DNA of 64,000 bases from assembly GCF_030547245.1 (NCBI RefSeq), contig NZ_JAUOQT010000001.1:372001-436000 (forward strand). The letters are read 5' to 3'. The translations under genes were made by a program, and so were the position numbers. The notes under the pieces were generated by a model that was given only the letters and a program-made list of their open reading frames with translations, searched no databases and had not been told where the DNA came from. The DNA is from Oceanihabitans sp. 2_MG-2023 (GTDB lineage: Bacteria; Bacteroidota; Bacteroidia; Flavobacteriales; Flavobacteriaceae). Positions 9,850-17,438 of the stretch are shown here, in pieces (within the stretch, counting starts at the first letter, position 1; the number at the start of each line of letters is the position of its first letter).

Positions 9850-11694
9850 ATGGAAGCGAATACAATGCTAAATTATATTACAGAAGTCTTAAAAAATATG
9901 CCAACAGATTGGTTGCAACTTACAACCCATAGACTAGATATTTATAACGAAAAATTAGCGAAAAGTGAATTTTTAGAACAGTTTGAAATCTTATTTAATA
10001 ACCATAACGCAAAAACGGAGGCATTAAATAATTTACCTACTGCTTACGACTATATTCGTTTAGGACATCCATTATCTTGTGTATTAGAATGGACGATTGC
10101 AAACTTGCAAAACCTAAAACCAGAAAACGCAATCAGTTTTTCATCGAAAACCACTCCTGTCTTAGCTATTCTTAGAAAAAACCTATTAGACAATAAAAAC
10201 ACCCAGATTAATTATACCGGCGAATTACCTGCGTTTTTAGATTCCGAAATACTAAAAAGTGTGTATGGCTATGCATTCGACTTAAAAAAAGTTGAAAGTA
10301 GTGAAGCTGTTTCAAACTTTAACGGAAGCACTATTTTTATAGCACAACAAGATGAAATTAGCGCTAGTAAGCTTAACACAAATATTGATTTTTATATAAA
10401 TAGCTACGCGAATCTAGGAAGTATTTTATTAGTACATGGTGAAGAAAATGAAAGTTACATTTCGGAAATACAACACGTACGACGAAGAGAAACCATTGCC
10501 ATGACACCTAGTAACTGCCTTATTGTTTTAAAAGCACTACTGGAAAAAACCGCTTTTAATACAAATACTAGCGAAATACAAGCCAACAAAACCAGCACCT
10601 TAAAATCGATAACCTCTATTACAGGAACCACAACAAAACCATTGGTAGGTTCTAGCGGATTATCGATTCAATATGCTATTATGATGGGTTTAATTCATGA
10701 TGCACAAGAAAACCACAAAGGAAAAGCGATTAAATTTATTGTACCTCCAAATTGTTATGGAGGCACCAACGATCAAGCACGACGTGTTGCAGCATGTATA
10801 GACAATGTAGCAGTAGTAGATTTACCAGTAGATGGCGACAACGACATGGTAAAAAGTATCGATACGGTTTTAACGAACATTGCGAACCAAGATGCGATTC
10901 CATATATTATTGCCGAAATACCAACAAACCCAAGAGTAGAAGTTCCAGACCTTATACAATTAAAAAATGTCTTGCACCAAGAACGCAAAACAGCAACTGG
11001 CAATCTTGCAATAGCTCCTGTTTTTATATTAGACCAAACTTTTTGTCCGAATGTGCTATTTTTAGGTGAAGACAAAATACTAGGAAGCGTTAAAACCATT
11101 TCGTATGCTAGTGGTTCTAAATTCCCAAGTGGTGGAAAATGTACCGCAGGATATTGTGTTGGCAATACAAAAACCGAAGCTTTATTAGAAAAAATAGAAT
11201 TGCACCTCAACCTTTGCGATAACGAAGCAACAGCTCAACAATATGCTATATTAGCCAAGCAATTACCTTCTATGAATACTAGAATTAAAGACGCGTACAC
11301 CAATACACGAGCTTTTGTAAACTTTATTGAAGAAACCTTACCAGCAGCGAAAATTAATTTTGTTTCTGAGGAATTAGCAGCACAAGGATTTACACCTTCT
11401 GTTTTTTCTTTAGATTTACCAACCAAAGGGAGCACTGCCCAAGAAAAAGAAAGCTATAAAAGAGCTTTAAACCACAAGTTAATTAACCTAATGATTACTA
11501 AAATACCTAACGAAAGTAAGTATTGTGTAAGTTACGGACAATTAAAAGGTTGCTACTGGACCATTCCTGCGACCTCTACACAGGGCACTACCAAAGAAGG
11601 AGATAAAGATTATATTGCACGTGTGGCACTTTCGCCTAACATGGATTTAGAAAGACATAAAAAAGTGTTTTTAGAATTTGTTGCAAGTATTTAA
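9850..11694 (+). CDS. PLP-dependent fold-type I enzyme, Cys/Met-metabolism-like, long form
   Basis: 614 aa from ATG 9850 (MEANTMLNYI); the frame is open further up to 9724, but that lies in the preceding terminator. Residues from about 250 on resemble the aminotransferase-fold large domain: TTKPLVGSSGLSIQ, a Gly-rich Cys/Tyr segment (PPNCYGGTND), a conserved Asp (FILDQTF), and a Ser-Lys site SYASGSKFPSGGK, where K424 (or K430) is the likely Schiff-base lysine. This is closest in style to cystathionine gamma-synthase/lyase enzymes, which are normally about 380-400 aa; the extra N-terminal 200 residues are unusual. Substrate unknown. Confidence 0.7.
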   Translation: MEANTMLNYITEVLKNMPTDWLQLTTHRLDIYNEKLAKSEFLEQFEILFNNHNAKTEALNNLPTAYDYIRLGHPLSCVLEWTIANLQNLKPENAISFSSKTTPVLAILRKNLLDNKNTQINYTGELPAFLDSEILKSVYGYAFDLKKVESSEAVSNFNGSTIFIAQQDEISASKLNTNIDFYINSYANLGSILLVHGEENESYISEIQHVRRRETIAMTPSNCLIVLKALLEKTAFNTNTSEIQANKTSTLKSITSITGTTTKPLVGSSGLSIQYAIMMGLIHDAQENHKGKAIKFIVPPNCYGGTNDQARRVAACIDNVAVVDLPVDGDNDMVKSIDTVLTNIANQDAIPYIIAEIPTNPRVEVPDLIQLKNVLHQERKTATGNLAIAPVFILDQTFCPNVLFLGEDKILGSVKTISYASGSKFPSGGKCTAGYCVGNTKTEALLEKIELHLNLCDNEATAQQYAILAKQLPSMNTRIKDAYTNTRAFVNFIEETLPAAKINFVSEELAAQGFTPSVFSLDLPTKGSTAQEKESYKRALNHKLINLMITKIPNESKYCVSYGQLKGCYWTIPATSTQGTTKEGDKDYIARVALSPNMDLERHKKVFLEFVASI

Positions 11695-11716
11695 CACACC
11701 TAATTACATAAAATTA

Positions 11717-11742
11717 AAAGCCTCTTATTAGAGGTTTTTTTT
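11717..11742 (+). terminator. Terminator after PLP enzyme
   Basis: CCTCT / AGAGG stem with a 4-nt loop, extended by A and T tracts and a run of eight T. It isolates the following accessory island from the PLP gene. Confidence 0.8.
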
Positions 11743-11814
11743 ATGCTTATTTTTAACAGTGTGACACCCAAAAAACATAAAGAACACAATTTTTTAGGTT
11801 GTCTTTATAGAAGA

Positions 11815-11838
11815 AAAATACGTAGTACTACGTATTTT
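11815..11838. promoter_or_regulatory. Perfect 24-bp palindrome
   Basis: Half-site AAAATACGTAGT followed directly by its exact reverse complement, with no spacer. It lies 101 nt upstream of the first island gene and 73 nt after the preceding terminator. A dimeric regulator operator is the simplest reading; a recombinase or methylase site is also possible. Confidence 0.5.
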
Positions 11839-11939
11839 ATTTGATTGTAAGAAAGTTTAGATTTGAGGAGATGCTTTTTATTTGATATTATTAATAAAAA
11901 GTTGGGATATAACACTTTGTGTGTCATTTAAAACATCAT

Positions 11940-13265
11940 ATGAAAAAATATCAATTCGACCAGAAGCCTAATACAGTATTTTCAGAAAATGCTATAAAAA
12001 TGATAGAAAAAATCAAAGGTTCTGATTATTCCGTCTTGGTAGGTAGAAATAATTGTGGTAAGTCCTTTCTTTTAAAAACAATAACACAGAGTTTAGGTAA
12101 ACAAGCGTCTTATATCGGACCAGCGAGATACAATAACTTTAATACTTTAGGTCACTACACACCTAACCGAAATAAAAAAGATGATAGATTCAGGCATTTC
12201 TTGCAACAATGGCAGAGAGAAAATCAAAATTTTGACAACTCACCAATAAACCTTCAACAAGCTATTGCCCAATTAAATGATAATCAACGAATACAACTAT
12301 TTCAAATAATTGAAGATTTATTAGGCTCAAAACTTAATATTGAATATATAGTTCCTGAAAATACAATGTCACAAAAATATGTTAGTTGTGACGGGCACAA
12401 CATATCCTATACAAGCAGTGGTTTAAGATTAATAACAACTTTGGTAACTTGCTTAATTGATGACGATTATGACACATATTTAATTGATGAACCTGAACTA
12501 GGAATAAGTCCAGAGGCTCAAGGCATATTGGCGGACTTTCTTTTTAACAGAGATACTAGAAAAAAATATTTCCCACATATCAAAAGATTAATACTAGCTA
12601 CTCATTCCACAATTTTTTTAGACAGACTTAATCTAGCGAATAATTATTCCTTAATAAAAGAAGGTGACATTATTGATATAAAGCAAACTCAAACTATTTC
12701 GGACTTTAATAATATTCATTTTTTCTTACTTGGTAATAGATTAGAAGCTCTATACCTTCCTTCTTCAATAATTTTAACGGAAGGAAAATGTGACCAGCAT
12801 TTTATTTCAAAAGTACTTGAAACAAAATATCCCGATTTACAATTCAGCGTAATTAATGCAAATTCAGATAGTAGAATTAAAGAAATTGTAAATATTGCAG
12901 GTAGTTTATTTAAAGACTTACAAAAAAGCCCATATCGCACAAGAATCATTGCTGTTTTGGATAAAGTGCACGACACGTCTGTTGAGCAAACTTTAATTAA
13001 AGCAGGAATACCAAAGGAAAATATAATTATTTGGAATGAAAATGGGATTGAATATGTATATCCTGAATCCATAATTAATGTGATTTATGGAAGTGGGAAT
13101 ACTATAGAAATAAAAGAAGATTTAGTATCAAAAAATGGTATTGATTACAAAAAATGGGAACTATGCCAAAACGTTGTTAGTAAAATTAATTCAGATACTA
13201 AATTCAGTCAGGAAATGAAAAGCAAATTCTTTGATACAATTGAAAGAATTGCAAATATGAAATAA
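11940..13265 (+). CDS. OLD-like AAA ATPase with TOPRIM domain (compact)
   Basis: 442 aa from ATG 11940 (MKKYQFDQ); a GTG at 11919 is a weaker alternative. ABC-type ATPase: Walker A GRNNCGKS at 35-42, Walker B YLIDEPELG with D183-E184, switch histidine ATHST at H222. The C-terminal half looks like TOPRIM: SIILTEGKCDQHF with Glu at E281, then IIAVLDKVHD with D341 and D345, a less standard acidic pair than the usual D-x-D. OLD-family proteins are ATP-dependent nucleases widespread in phage defence (Gabija GajA, retron Septu-like). No helicase partner is adjacent. It belongs to a three-gene accessory island with palindromic spacers; the start of the next gene is 162 nt away. Confidence 0.8.
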   Translation: MKKYQFDQKPNTVFSENAIKMIEKIKGSDYSVLVGRNNCGKSFLLKTITQSLGKQASYIGPARYNNFNTLGHYTPNRNKKDDRFRHFLQQWQRENQNFDNSPINLQQAIAQLNDNQRIQLFQIIEDLLGSKLNIEYIVPENTMSQKYVSCDGHNISYTSSGLRLITTLVTCLIDDDYDTYLIDEPELGISPEAQGILADFLFNRDTRKKYFPHIKRLILATHSTIFLDRLNLANNYSLIKEGDIIDIKQTQTISDFNNIHFFLLGNRLEALYLPSSIILTEGKCDQHFISKVLETKYPDLQFSVINANSDSRIKEIVNIAGSLFKDLQKSPYRTRIIAVLDKVHDTSVEQTLIKAGIPKENIIIWNENGIEYVYPESIINVIYGSGNTIEIKEDLVSKNGIDYKKWELCQNVVSKINSDTKFSQEMKSKFFDTIERIANMK

Positions 13266-13270
13266 AAAAC

Positions 13271-13403
13271 GAACGCACAACAATGGCTATAAGTAATTGC
13301 TTGTTCTCGCCTACTTTGGAAATTCCGTATGAATTTCCAACTTGGTGTGTACTTATAAAGTTAAGTGCTAAACCACGCAACTACTCATAGCCGAGACCGT
13401 TAC
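13271..13403 (+). repeat. Large imperfect palindrome spacer 1
   Basis: Nested inverted repeats fill the spacer. Outer arms GGCTAT 13285-13290 with ATAGCC 13387-13392; next AGTAATTGC 13292-13300 with GCAACTACT 13377-13385 (one mismatch); centre TTGGAAATTC 13316-13325 with GAATTTCCAA 13331-13340, perfect with a 5-nt loop. It ends in CCGTTAC at 13397-13403, 24 nt before the next ATG. It begins within a few nt of the previous stop and shares TGAATTTCC and CCGTTAC with spacer 2. A single strand of this DNA would fold into one long bulged hairpin. Confidence 0.8.
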
Positions 13404-13427
13404 CCACAAGCTAAACCAAAATCACGA

Positions 13428-15224
13428 ATGAAATTAGAAAAGTTAGAAATTAGAGGATTTAGAAAGTGTAGTATTATTGATATCCAACTTGGAGATGCAA
13501 CTTTTTTAATTGGAGAAAACAATGTCGGAAAGTCATCAATTTTAAGGACTATTGAATTATTGTTAACCACAAACACACCAACAGCTGATGACTACTCTAA
13601 AATCTTCAATGTAGACACAAATTGTATCGAAAATTTCAGTACAGAAATAGTGCTTGTCGGAACTTTTACTGATGTACCAGTAGAAGCTGATAGATGGATT
13701 GGTTTTAAAGGCAGAGTTTTTATTGAAAATGAAAAACGAAAAATAAAATATAAAAAAACTTTTTCGACAAATAAACCTAAATATGAAATTTGGGAGCAAG
13801 ATAAAGAATTGAAACCAGCAGTATATGATGGAAATAAAATAACGATTGACTCAATAATTGCAAGTGGAATTGAAGAAAATATAGTCAAAGAACATTTTAT
13901 TGAAATTGCGAACACTCAAAACTTAACAGTTACTAAACATAAAGGACTTCTTGACGCGTTCACTTTTGTATGGGATTATCAAGATACTTTCAATTGGATT
14001 AATAACCCAGGCGGTATTCCTCAAAATATAATATCCAAGTTGCCAAAATTCATCCTAATACCAGCTGAACATAAAGCAAATGAAATAGACAGTGATAAGA
14101 AAACTGCATTAGGAGAAGTTATGTCTACAATTTTTGACGATGTTGTAGAAAGTTCAGAAAATTTTGACAAAGTAAAGGAGTACTTTGGAGAATTAGAAAA
14201 AGAAATTGATACCGAAAACACCGATACAATTTTTGGTAAATTAATGGTAAGAGTTAATACGACTATAAAATCGATTTTTCCAGATTCAGAAATACAAGCT
14301 AAAGTAAACTTATCAGACCCAAGTAGTTTTTTAAAACCCAAATATGACATCAAGTTAGGCTCAAATATTATGACAGACGTTTCGTATCAAGGAACAGGTA
14401 TGATTCGTTCAACAGCATTTTCATTACTTAAATTTAGAGAGGATTGGAAAAAGGAACGTGATGGAGATTTAAGAAATTTAGTAATTTGTTTTGAAGAACC
14501 AGAACTGTTTTTACATCCCAATGCTTCAAATCAAATGCGTGATACAATTTATGAATTAGCTGGTTCGAGTAACCAAATAGTTTGTACATCTCATTCCCCA
14601 TATATGATTGACCTTTCAAGAGAGAAAGAAAATCAAGTAATAAATAACATATCTATACAAGGTGATTCTTTTGTGAAATCTACAGCTTTTTCGGTTACTA
14701 AAAAATTTCTTGAACTTCAAGGTAATGACAGAGATTACGTAAAAATGCTTGTGAAAATTGATGATTACTTTGCAAGAGCATTTTTTGCCAAAAAAATTAT
14801 CATAGTTGAAGGAGATACAGAAGATGTTGTTTTACGAAAAACAATTAGTGTCCTTCCGAAAAACACCAAAGACAGAATTGTTTCTGATTATCAATTCATT
14901 AAAGCAAGAGGGAAAGCAACTATACCACCACTATTAAGGTATTTCAGCTCATTGGGAATAACTGAATATTTTGTTATTCACGATAGAGACCAAGGAACAC
15001 CTAGAGCCGAAGACGTTAACCCAAGAATCCTAACAGCATTAGAGGAATCTGAAGATAAACGTGTAATGTTAGAAGAAAATATTGAAGATACTTTAGGTTA
15101 TGATGCACCATCAAAAGACAAACCTTTTAAAGCTCATTTAGAAACGAAAGATTGGGAGAAATTTGAAGATATACCTGAAAATTGGCAATCAGTAATAAAT
15201 AAAGTATTTGAAAATTATATATAG
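13428..15224 (+). CDS. OLD-family ATP-dependent endonuclease (ATPase-TOPRIM)
   Basis: 598 aa from ATG 13428 (MKLEKLEIRGFR, the normal ABC-ATPase beginning); the frame extends upstream into the palindromic spacer, which I reject as coding. Walker A GENNVGKSS at 29-37, Walker B LVICFEEPELFLHP with E356-E357, switch histidine CTSHSPY at H389. The TOPRIM nuclease domain is complete: E461 in IIIVEGDTED and D519-R-D521 in VIHDRDQGT, i.e. the canonical Glu plus D-x-D metal site. Size is close to the Gabija GajA/class-2 OLD type, but no UvrD-like helicase lies next to it. Probable role: nucleic-acid cleaving effector in phage or plasmid defence (inference from family). Confidence 0.88.
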   Translation: MKLEKLEIRGFRKCSIIDIQLGDATFLIGENNVGKSSILRTIELLLTTNTPTADDYSKIFNVDTNCIENFSTEIVLVGTFTDVPVEADRWIGFKGRVFIENEKRKIKYKKTFSTNKPKYEIWEQDKELKPAVYDGNKITIDSIIASGIEENIVKEHFIEIANTQNLTVTKHKGLLDAFTFVWDYQDTFNWINNPGGIPQNIISKLPKFILIPAEHKANEIDSDKKTALGEVMSTIFDDVVESSENFDKVKEYFGELEKEIDTENTDTIFGKLMVRVNTTIKSIFPDSEIQAKVNLSDPSSFLKPKYDIKLGSNIMTDVSYQGTGMIRSTAFSLLKFREDWKKERDGDLRNLVICFEEPELFLHPNASNQMRDTIYELAGSSNQIVCTSHSPYMIDLSREKENQVINNISIQGDSFVKSTAFSVTKKFLELQGNDRDYVKMLVKIDDYFARAFFAKKIIIVEGDTEDVVLRKTISVLPKNTKDRIVSDYQFIKARGKATIPPLLRYFSSLGITEYFVIHDRDQGTPRAEDVNPRILTALEESEDKRVMLEENIEDTLGYDAPSKDKPFKAHLETKDWEKFEDIPENWQSVINKVFENYI

Positions 15225-15232
15225 AAAGCCTG

Positions 15233-15362
15233 CAGCTAACACCGTATAAAAAAAATGCTTATTTTAGTATAAACAAAAGCGCATTGCTTTATTTAATTTC
15301 TGAATTTCCCATTGGGAATGCTTCATTAAAAAAACGCCCCTTTTCTTAGACAAAACCGTTAC
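15233..15362 (+). repeat. Large imperfect palindrome spacer 2
   Basis: It begins GCTAACACCGTATA (15235-15248), shortly after the OLD gene stop, and ends CCGTTAC at 15356-15362, 20 nt before the next ATG. Inner inverted repeats: TTCCC att GGGAA (15306-15318) and AAAGC gcatt GCTTT (15276-15290). The outer arms GTATAAAA... and ...TTTTCTTAGAC pair imperfectly. It has the same length from stop codon to CCGTTAC end (138 nt) as spacer 1 and shares the 9-mer TGAATTTCC. Confidence 0.7.
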
Positions 15363-15382
15363 TAATAATTAATACTCAAATT

Positions 15383-15898
15383 ATGAATAGGTGGCATTTT
15401 AATTCTAAAGAAAATTTCAAATCATATAATGAATTGATTGAGAGGAGTGCATTATCTGAAACAGATAAAATCTTATTTACAGTTAGTTGGCTCAATTATT
15501 TAAAATATCTTGACAAGATCGCCATAAAAGACAGCTTGTTTTTTAATGTTTTGCAAATACTCATTCTTGTGGTTGGCATCTTAATTCCAATTATTGAACA
15601 AACCGAACTAAATTCTAAAATTGGAAATTCTTCGATAACAGTAATTAGTGTTTTAGGGATTACCATAGCTATAGCAACAGCGTTAATTCGACATTTTAGA
15701 TTTGAAGAACGATGGAAACACTACAGAAAAAATGCAGAAATTATTAGAAATGAAGGGGAAGACTTCTTAGCACTAACTGGAAATTATGAAAGCTCTAAAA
15801 ACATCCATCACGCATTTAAAAAGTTTATTGAAAACATAACGGTTATTAAAAGACAAGAAGTGGATTCCTATATTATTAAAGTTAGAAAAAAAGAATAA
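15383..15898 (+). CDS. DUF4231/SLATT-like two-helix membrane protein
   Basis: 171 aa. Two transmembrane helices, about 52-71 (LFFNVLQILILVVGILIPII) and 84-104 (SITVISVLGITIAIATALI), followed directly by the basic/aromatic motif RFEERWKHYRKNAEIIRNEG (107-125). This is the build of DUF4231, which belongs with the SLATT group of predicted 2TM pore-forming effectors of bacterial conflict systems. It is the last gene of the accessory island and ends 1 nt from the lysC stop codon on the other strand, with no palindromic spacer after it. Alternative: an unrelated small membrane protein of the same topology. Confidence 0.72.
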   Translation: MNRWHFNSKENFKSYNELIERSALSETDKILFTVSWLNYLKYLDKIAIKDSLFFNVLQILILVVGILIPIIEQTELNSKIGNSSITVISVLGITIAIATALIRHFRFEERWKHYRKNAEIIRNEGEDFLALTGNYESSKNIHHAFKKFIENITVIKRQEVDSYIIKVRKKE

Positions 15899-15899
15899 A

Positions 15900-17228
15900 C
15901 TACACCCCAACAACAGAGCTTTCAAAAACATAACGCTGTAGTTTTTTCAAGGTTTCAAGTTTATCGCTAGTATTAATAAGCAATGAAATATTATTATTGC
16001 TTCCTCCATACGAAATCATACGTACATTTACATCTTGTAAAACCTGGAATAAGTTTGGTGTATCTGCATGGTAAATAATGGCATTACCTACCAAACAAAC
16101 AATACTCATAAAATCGTCTACTTCTACTAAAGCAAAACGCTCCAATTCTTCTACAATCGATTGTAAATGTGTAGTATCATCTATAGTTAACGATACTGCA
16201 ATTTCGGAAGTAGTAATCATATCGATAGCCGTTTCGTAACGCTCAAAAATTTCGAAAACTTTCTTTAAAAAACCATGAGCTAGTAACATTCTAGCCGATT
16301 TAATCTTTATTGCTGTAATGCCATCTTTTGCAGCAATTGCTTTTATACCTTCGCCATGCACTTGATTGGTAATTAAGGTACCATAAGAAGCTGGCGACAT
16401 GGTGTTTTTTAATCGCACAGGAATATCTAATGCACGAACAGGCATCACGGTTTGTGGATGTAAAATTTTTGCTCCAAAATAGGCAAGCTCTGCAGATTCA
16501 TCAAAAGACAAATTAGAAATAGCTTTGGTATTTTCTACAAAACGAGGATCGTTATTATGAAAACCGTCAATATCTGTCCAAATTTGTACTTCTTCCGCTT
16601 TCACTACAGATCCTATAATAGTTGCTGTATAATCGCTTCCACCACGTTGTAAATTACTAATTTCACCTTCGGCATCTCGGCTTATAAAACCTTGCGTAAT
16701 GTAAATATCTGCATCTGGAGTTTCGGCAATAATTCGGTTTAAATTCTGCTGAATATAATAATTATCTGGCTCGTTGGTTTTATCAATTCGCATAAAATCT
16801 AAAGCAGGTAATAAGGCTACATTTATATTTTCTTGTTGTAAATAATGACTAAAAATAAAGGTAGATAGCAATTCGCCTTGCGCAACAATTTGGTTATACA
16901 ATAATATATCGTGCTTTGTATTTACCAAACTATTTAAGGTATCAAACACATGGTTTACATAATCTAAAACCGTTGCATGTAATGCCACATTTGTAATTAA
17001 GGTTTTTACGGTTTTTTGATAGTTCTTTTTAAGCGCGTCAATAACAATTAATGCTTCGTCAACATTACCATTTTTAATGTAATCTGAAATTTTCACAAGC
17101 GCATTTGTAGTTCCAGACATGGCAGACAAAACCACCACTTTTTTTTGTCCGTCGTTTATAATGTTTTTTACATGAATCATATTCTCAATAGACCCAACCG
17201 ATGTACCTCCAAACTTTAATACTAACAT
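15900..17228 (-). CDS. lysC: Aspartate kinase
   Basis: 442 aa. It phosphorylates aspartate in the first step of the Lys/Thr/Met/diaminopimelate pathway. The N-terminal kinase signature KFGGTSVGS (residues 5-13), TQGFISRDAEGEISNLQRGGSD and the segment TDIDGFHNNDPR are intact. C-terminal tandem ACT domains (from about 300: ITAIKIKSARMLLAHGFL...) indicate allosteric control by end-product amino acids. The size is that of a monofunctional LysC. It is transcribed divergently from an ACT-domain protein gene, and tail-to-tail with the accessory island. Confidence 0.93.
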   Translation of the reverse strand: MLVLKFGGTSVGSIENMIHVKNIINDGQKKVVVLSAMSGTTNALVKISDYIKNGNVDEALIVIDALKKNYQKTVKTLITNVALHATVLDYVNHVFDTLNSLVNTKHDILLYNQIVAQGELLSTFIFSHYLQQENINVALLPALDFMRIDKTNEPDNYYIQQNLNRIIAETPDADIYITQGFISRDAEGEISNLQRGGSDYTATIIGSVVKAEEVQIWTDIDGFHNNDPRFVENTKAISNLSFDESAELAYFGAKILHPQTVMPVRALDIPVRLKNTMSPASYGTLITNQVHGEGIKAIAAKDGITAIKIKSARMLLAHGFLKKVFEIFERYETAIDMITTSEIAVSLTIDDTTHLQSIVEELERFALVEVDDFMSIVCLVGNAIIYHADTPNLFQVLQDVNVRMISYGGSNNNISLLINTSDKLETLKKLQRYVFESSVVGV

Positions 17229-17395
17229 ATTACTTTACATTTTATAATGCTAAACTACTTTGTATGCTACTAATAGCCATGAAAATGAAAAAATTATACT
17301 ATTTTTACACAGATTGTTAAATAATTAACAAATAAGGTTTTTCATTCTGCATCCAATATAGAAGGACAGAAGCAATAAACAAAGTGAACAAACAA

Positions 17396-17418
17396 GCTCT
17401 CGACGGCGTTCGAGGAGC
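17396..17418. other. GC-rich hairpin in lysC/ACT intergenic region
   Basis: GCTCTCGA and TCGAG(g)AGC form a stem with one bulge around a 6-nt loop (CGGCGT). It stands out in AT-rich surroundings, 21 nt before the ATG of the ACT-domain gene, so it would lie in that gene's 5' leader. Function unknown; no T-run follows. Confidence 0.4.
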
Positions 17419-17438
17419 CCAAGAAAAGAAACAGAAAT

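Noticed and set aside
10752-11210. Open frames antisense or out of frame inside long genes (for example within the PLP, Asp-box, TonB receptor and sdhA genes)
   Set aside because: They lie wholly inside well supported genes, have no domain signature and have unusual composition (Cys, Ser, Arg rich); treated as chance.
13365-13427. N-terminal extension of the second OLD protein to 13365
   Set aside because: It would translate the arm of the palindromic spacer; MKLEKLEIRGFR at 13428 is the normal beginning for this family.
11940-15224. Gabija system (GajA plus GajB)
   Set aside because: The second OLD protein is GajA-like in size, but no UvrD-type helicase gene is found in the window; the neighbour is a second ATPase-TOPRIM protein.
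13266-15382. Standard integron attC sites in the two spacers
   Set aside because: The palindromes and cassette-like layout fit, but the ends do not match the GTTRRRY/RYYYAAC core consensus and no IntI is visible. Kept as attC-like in architecture only.
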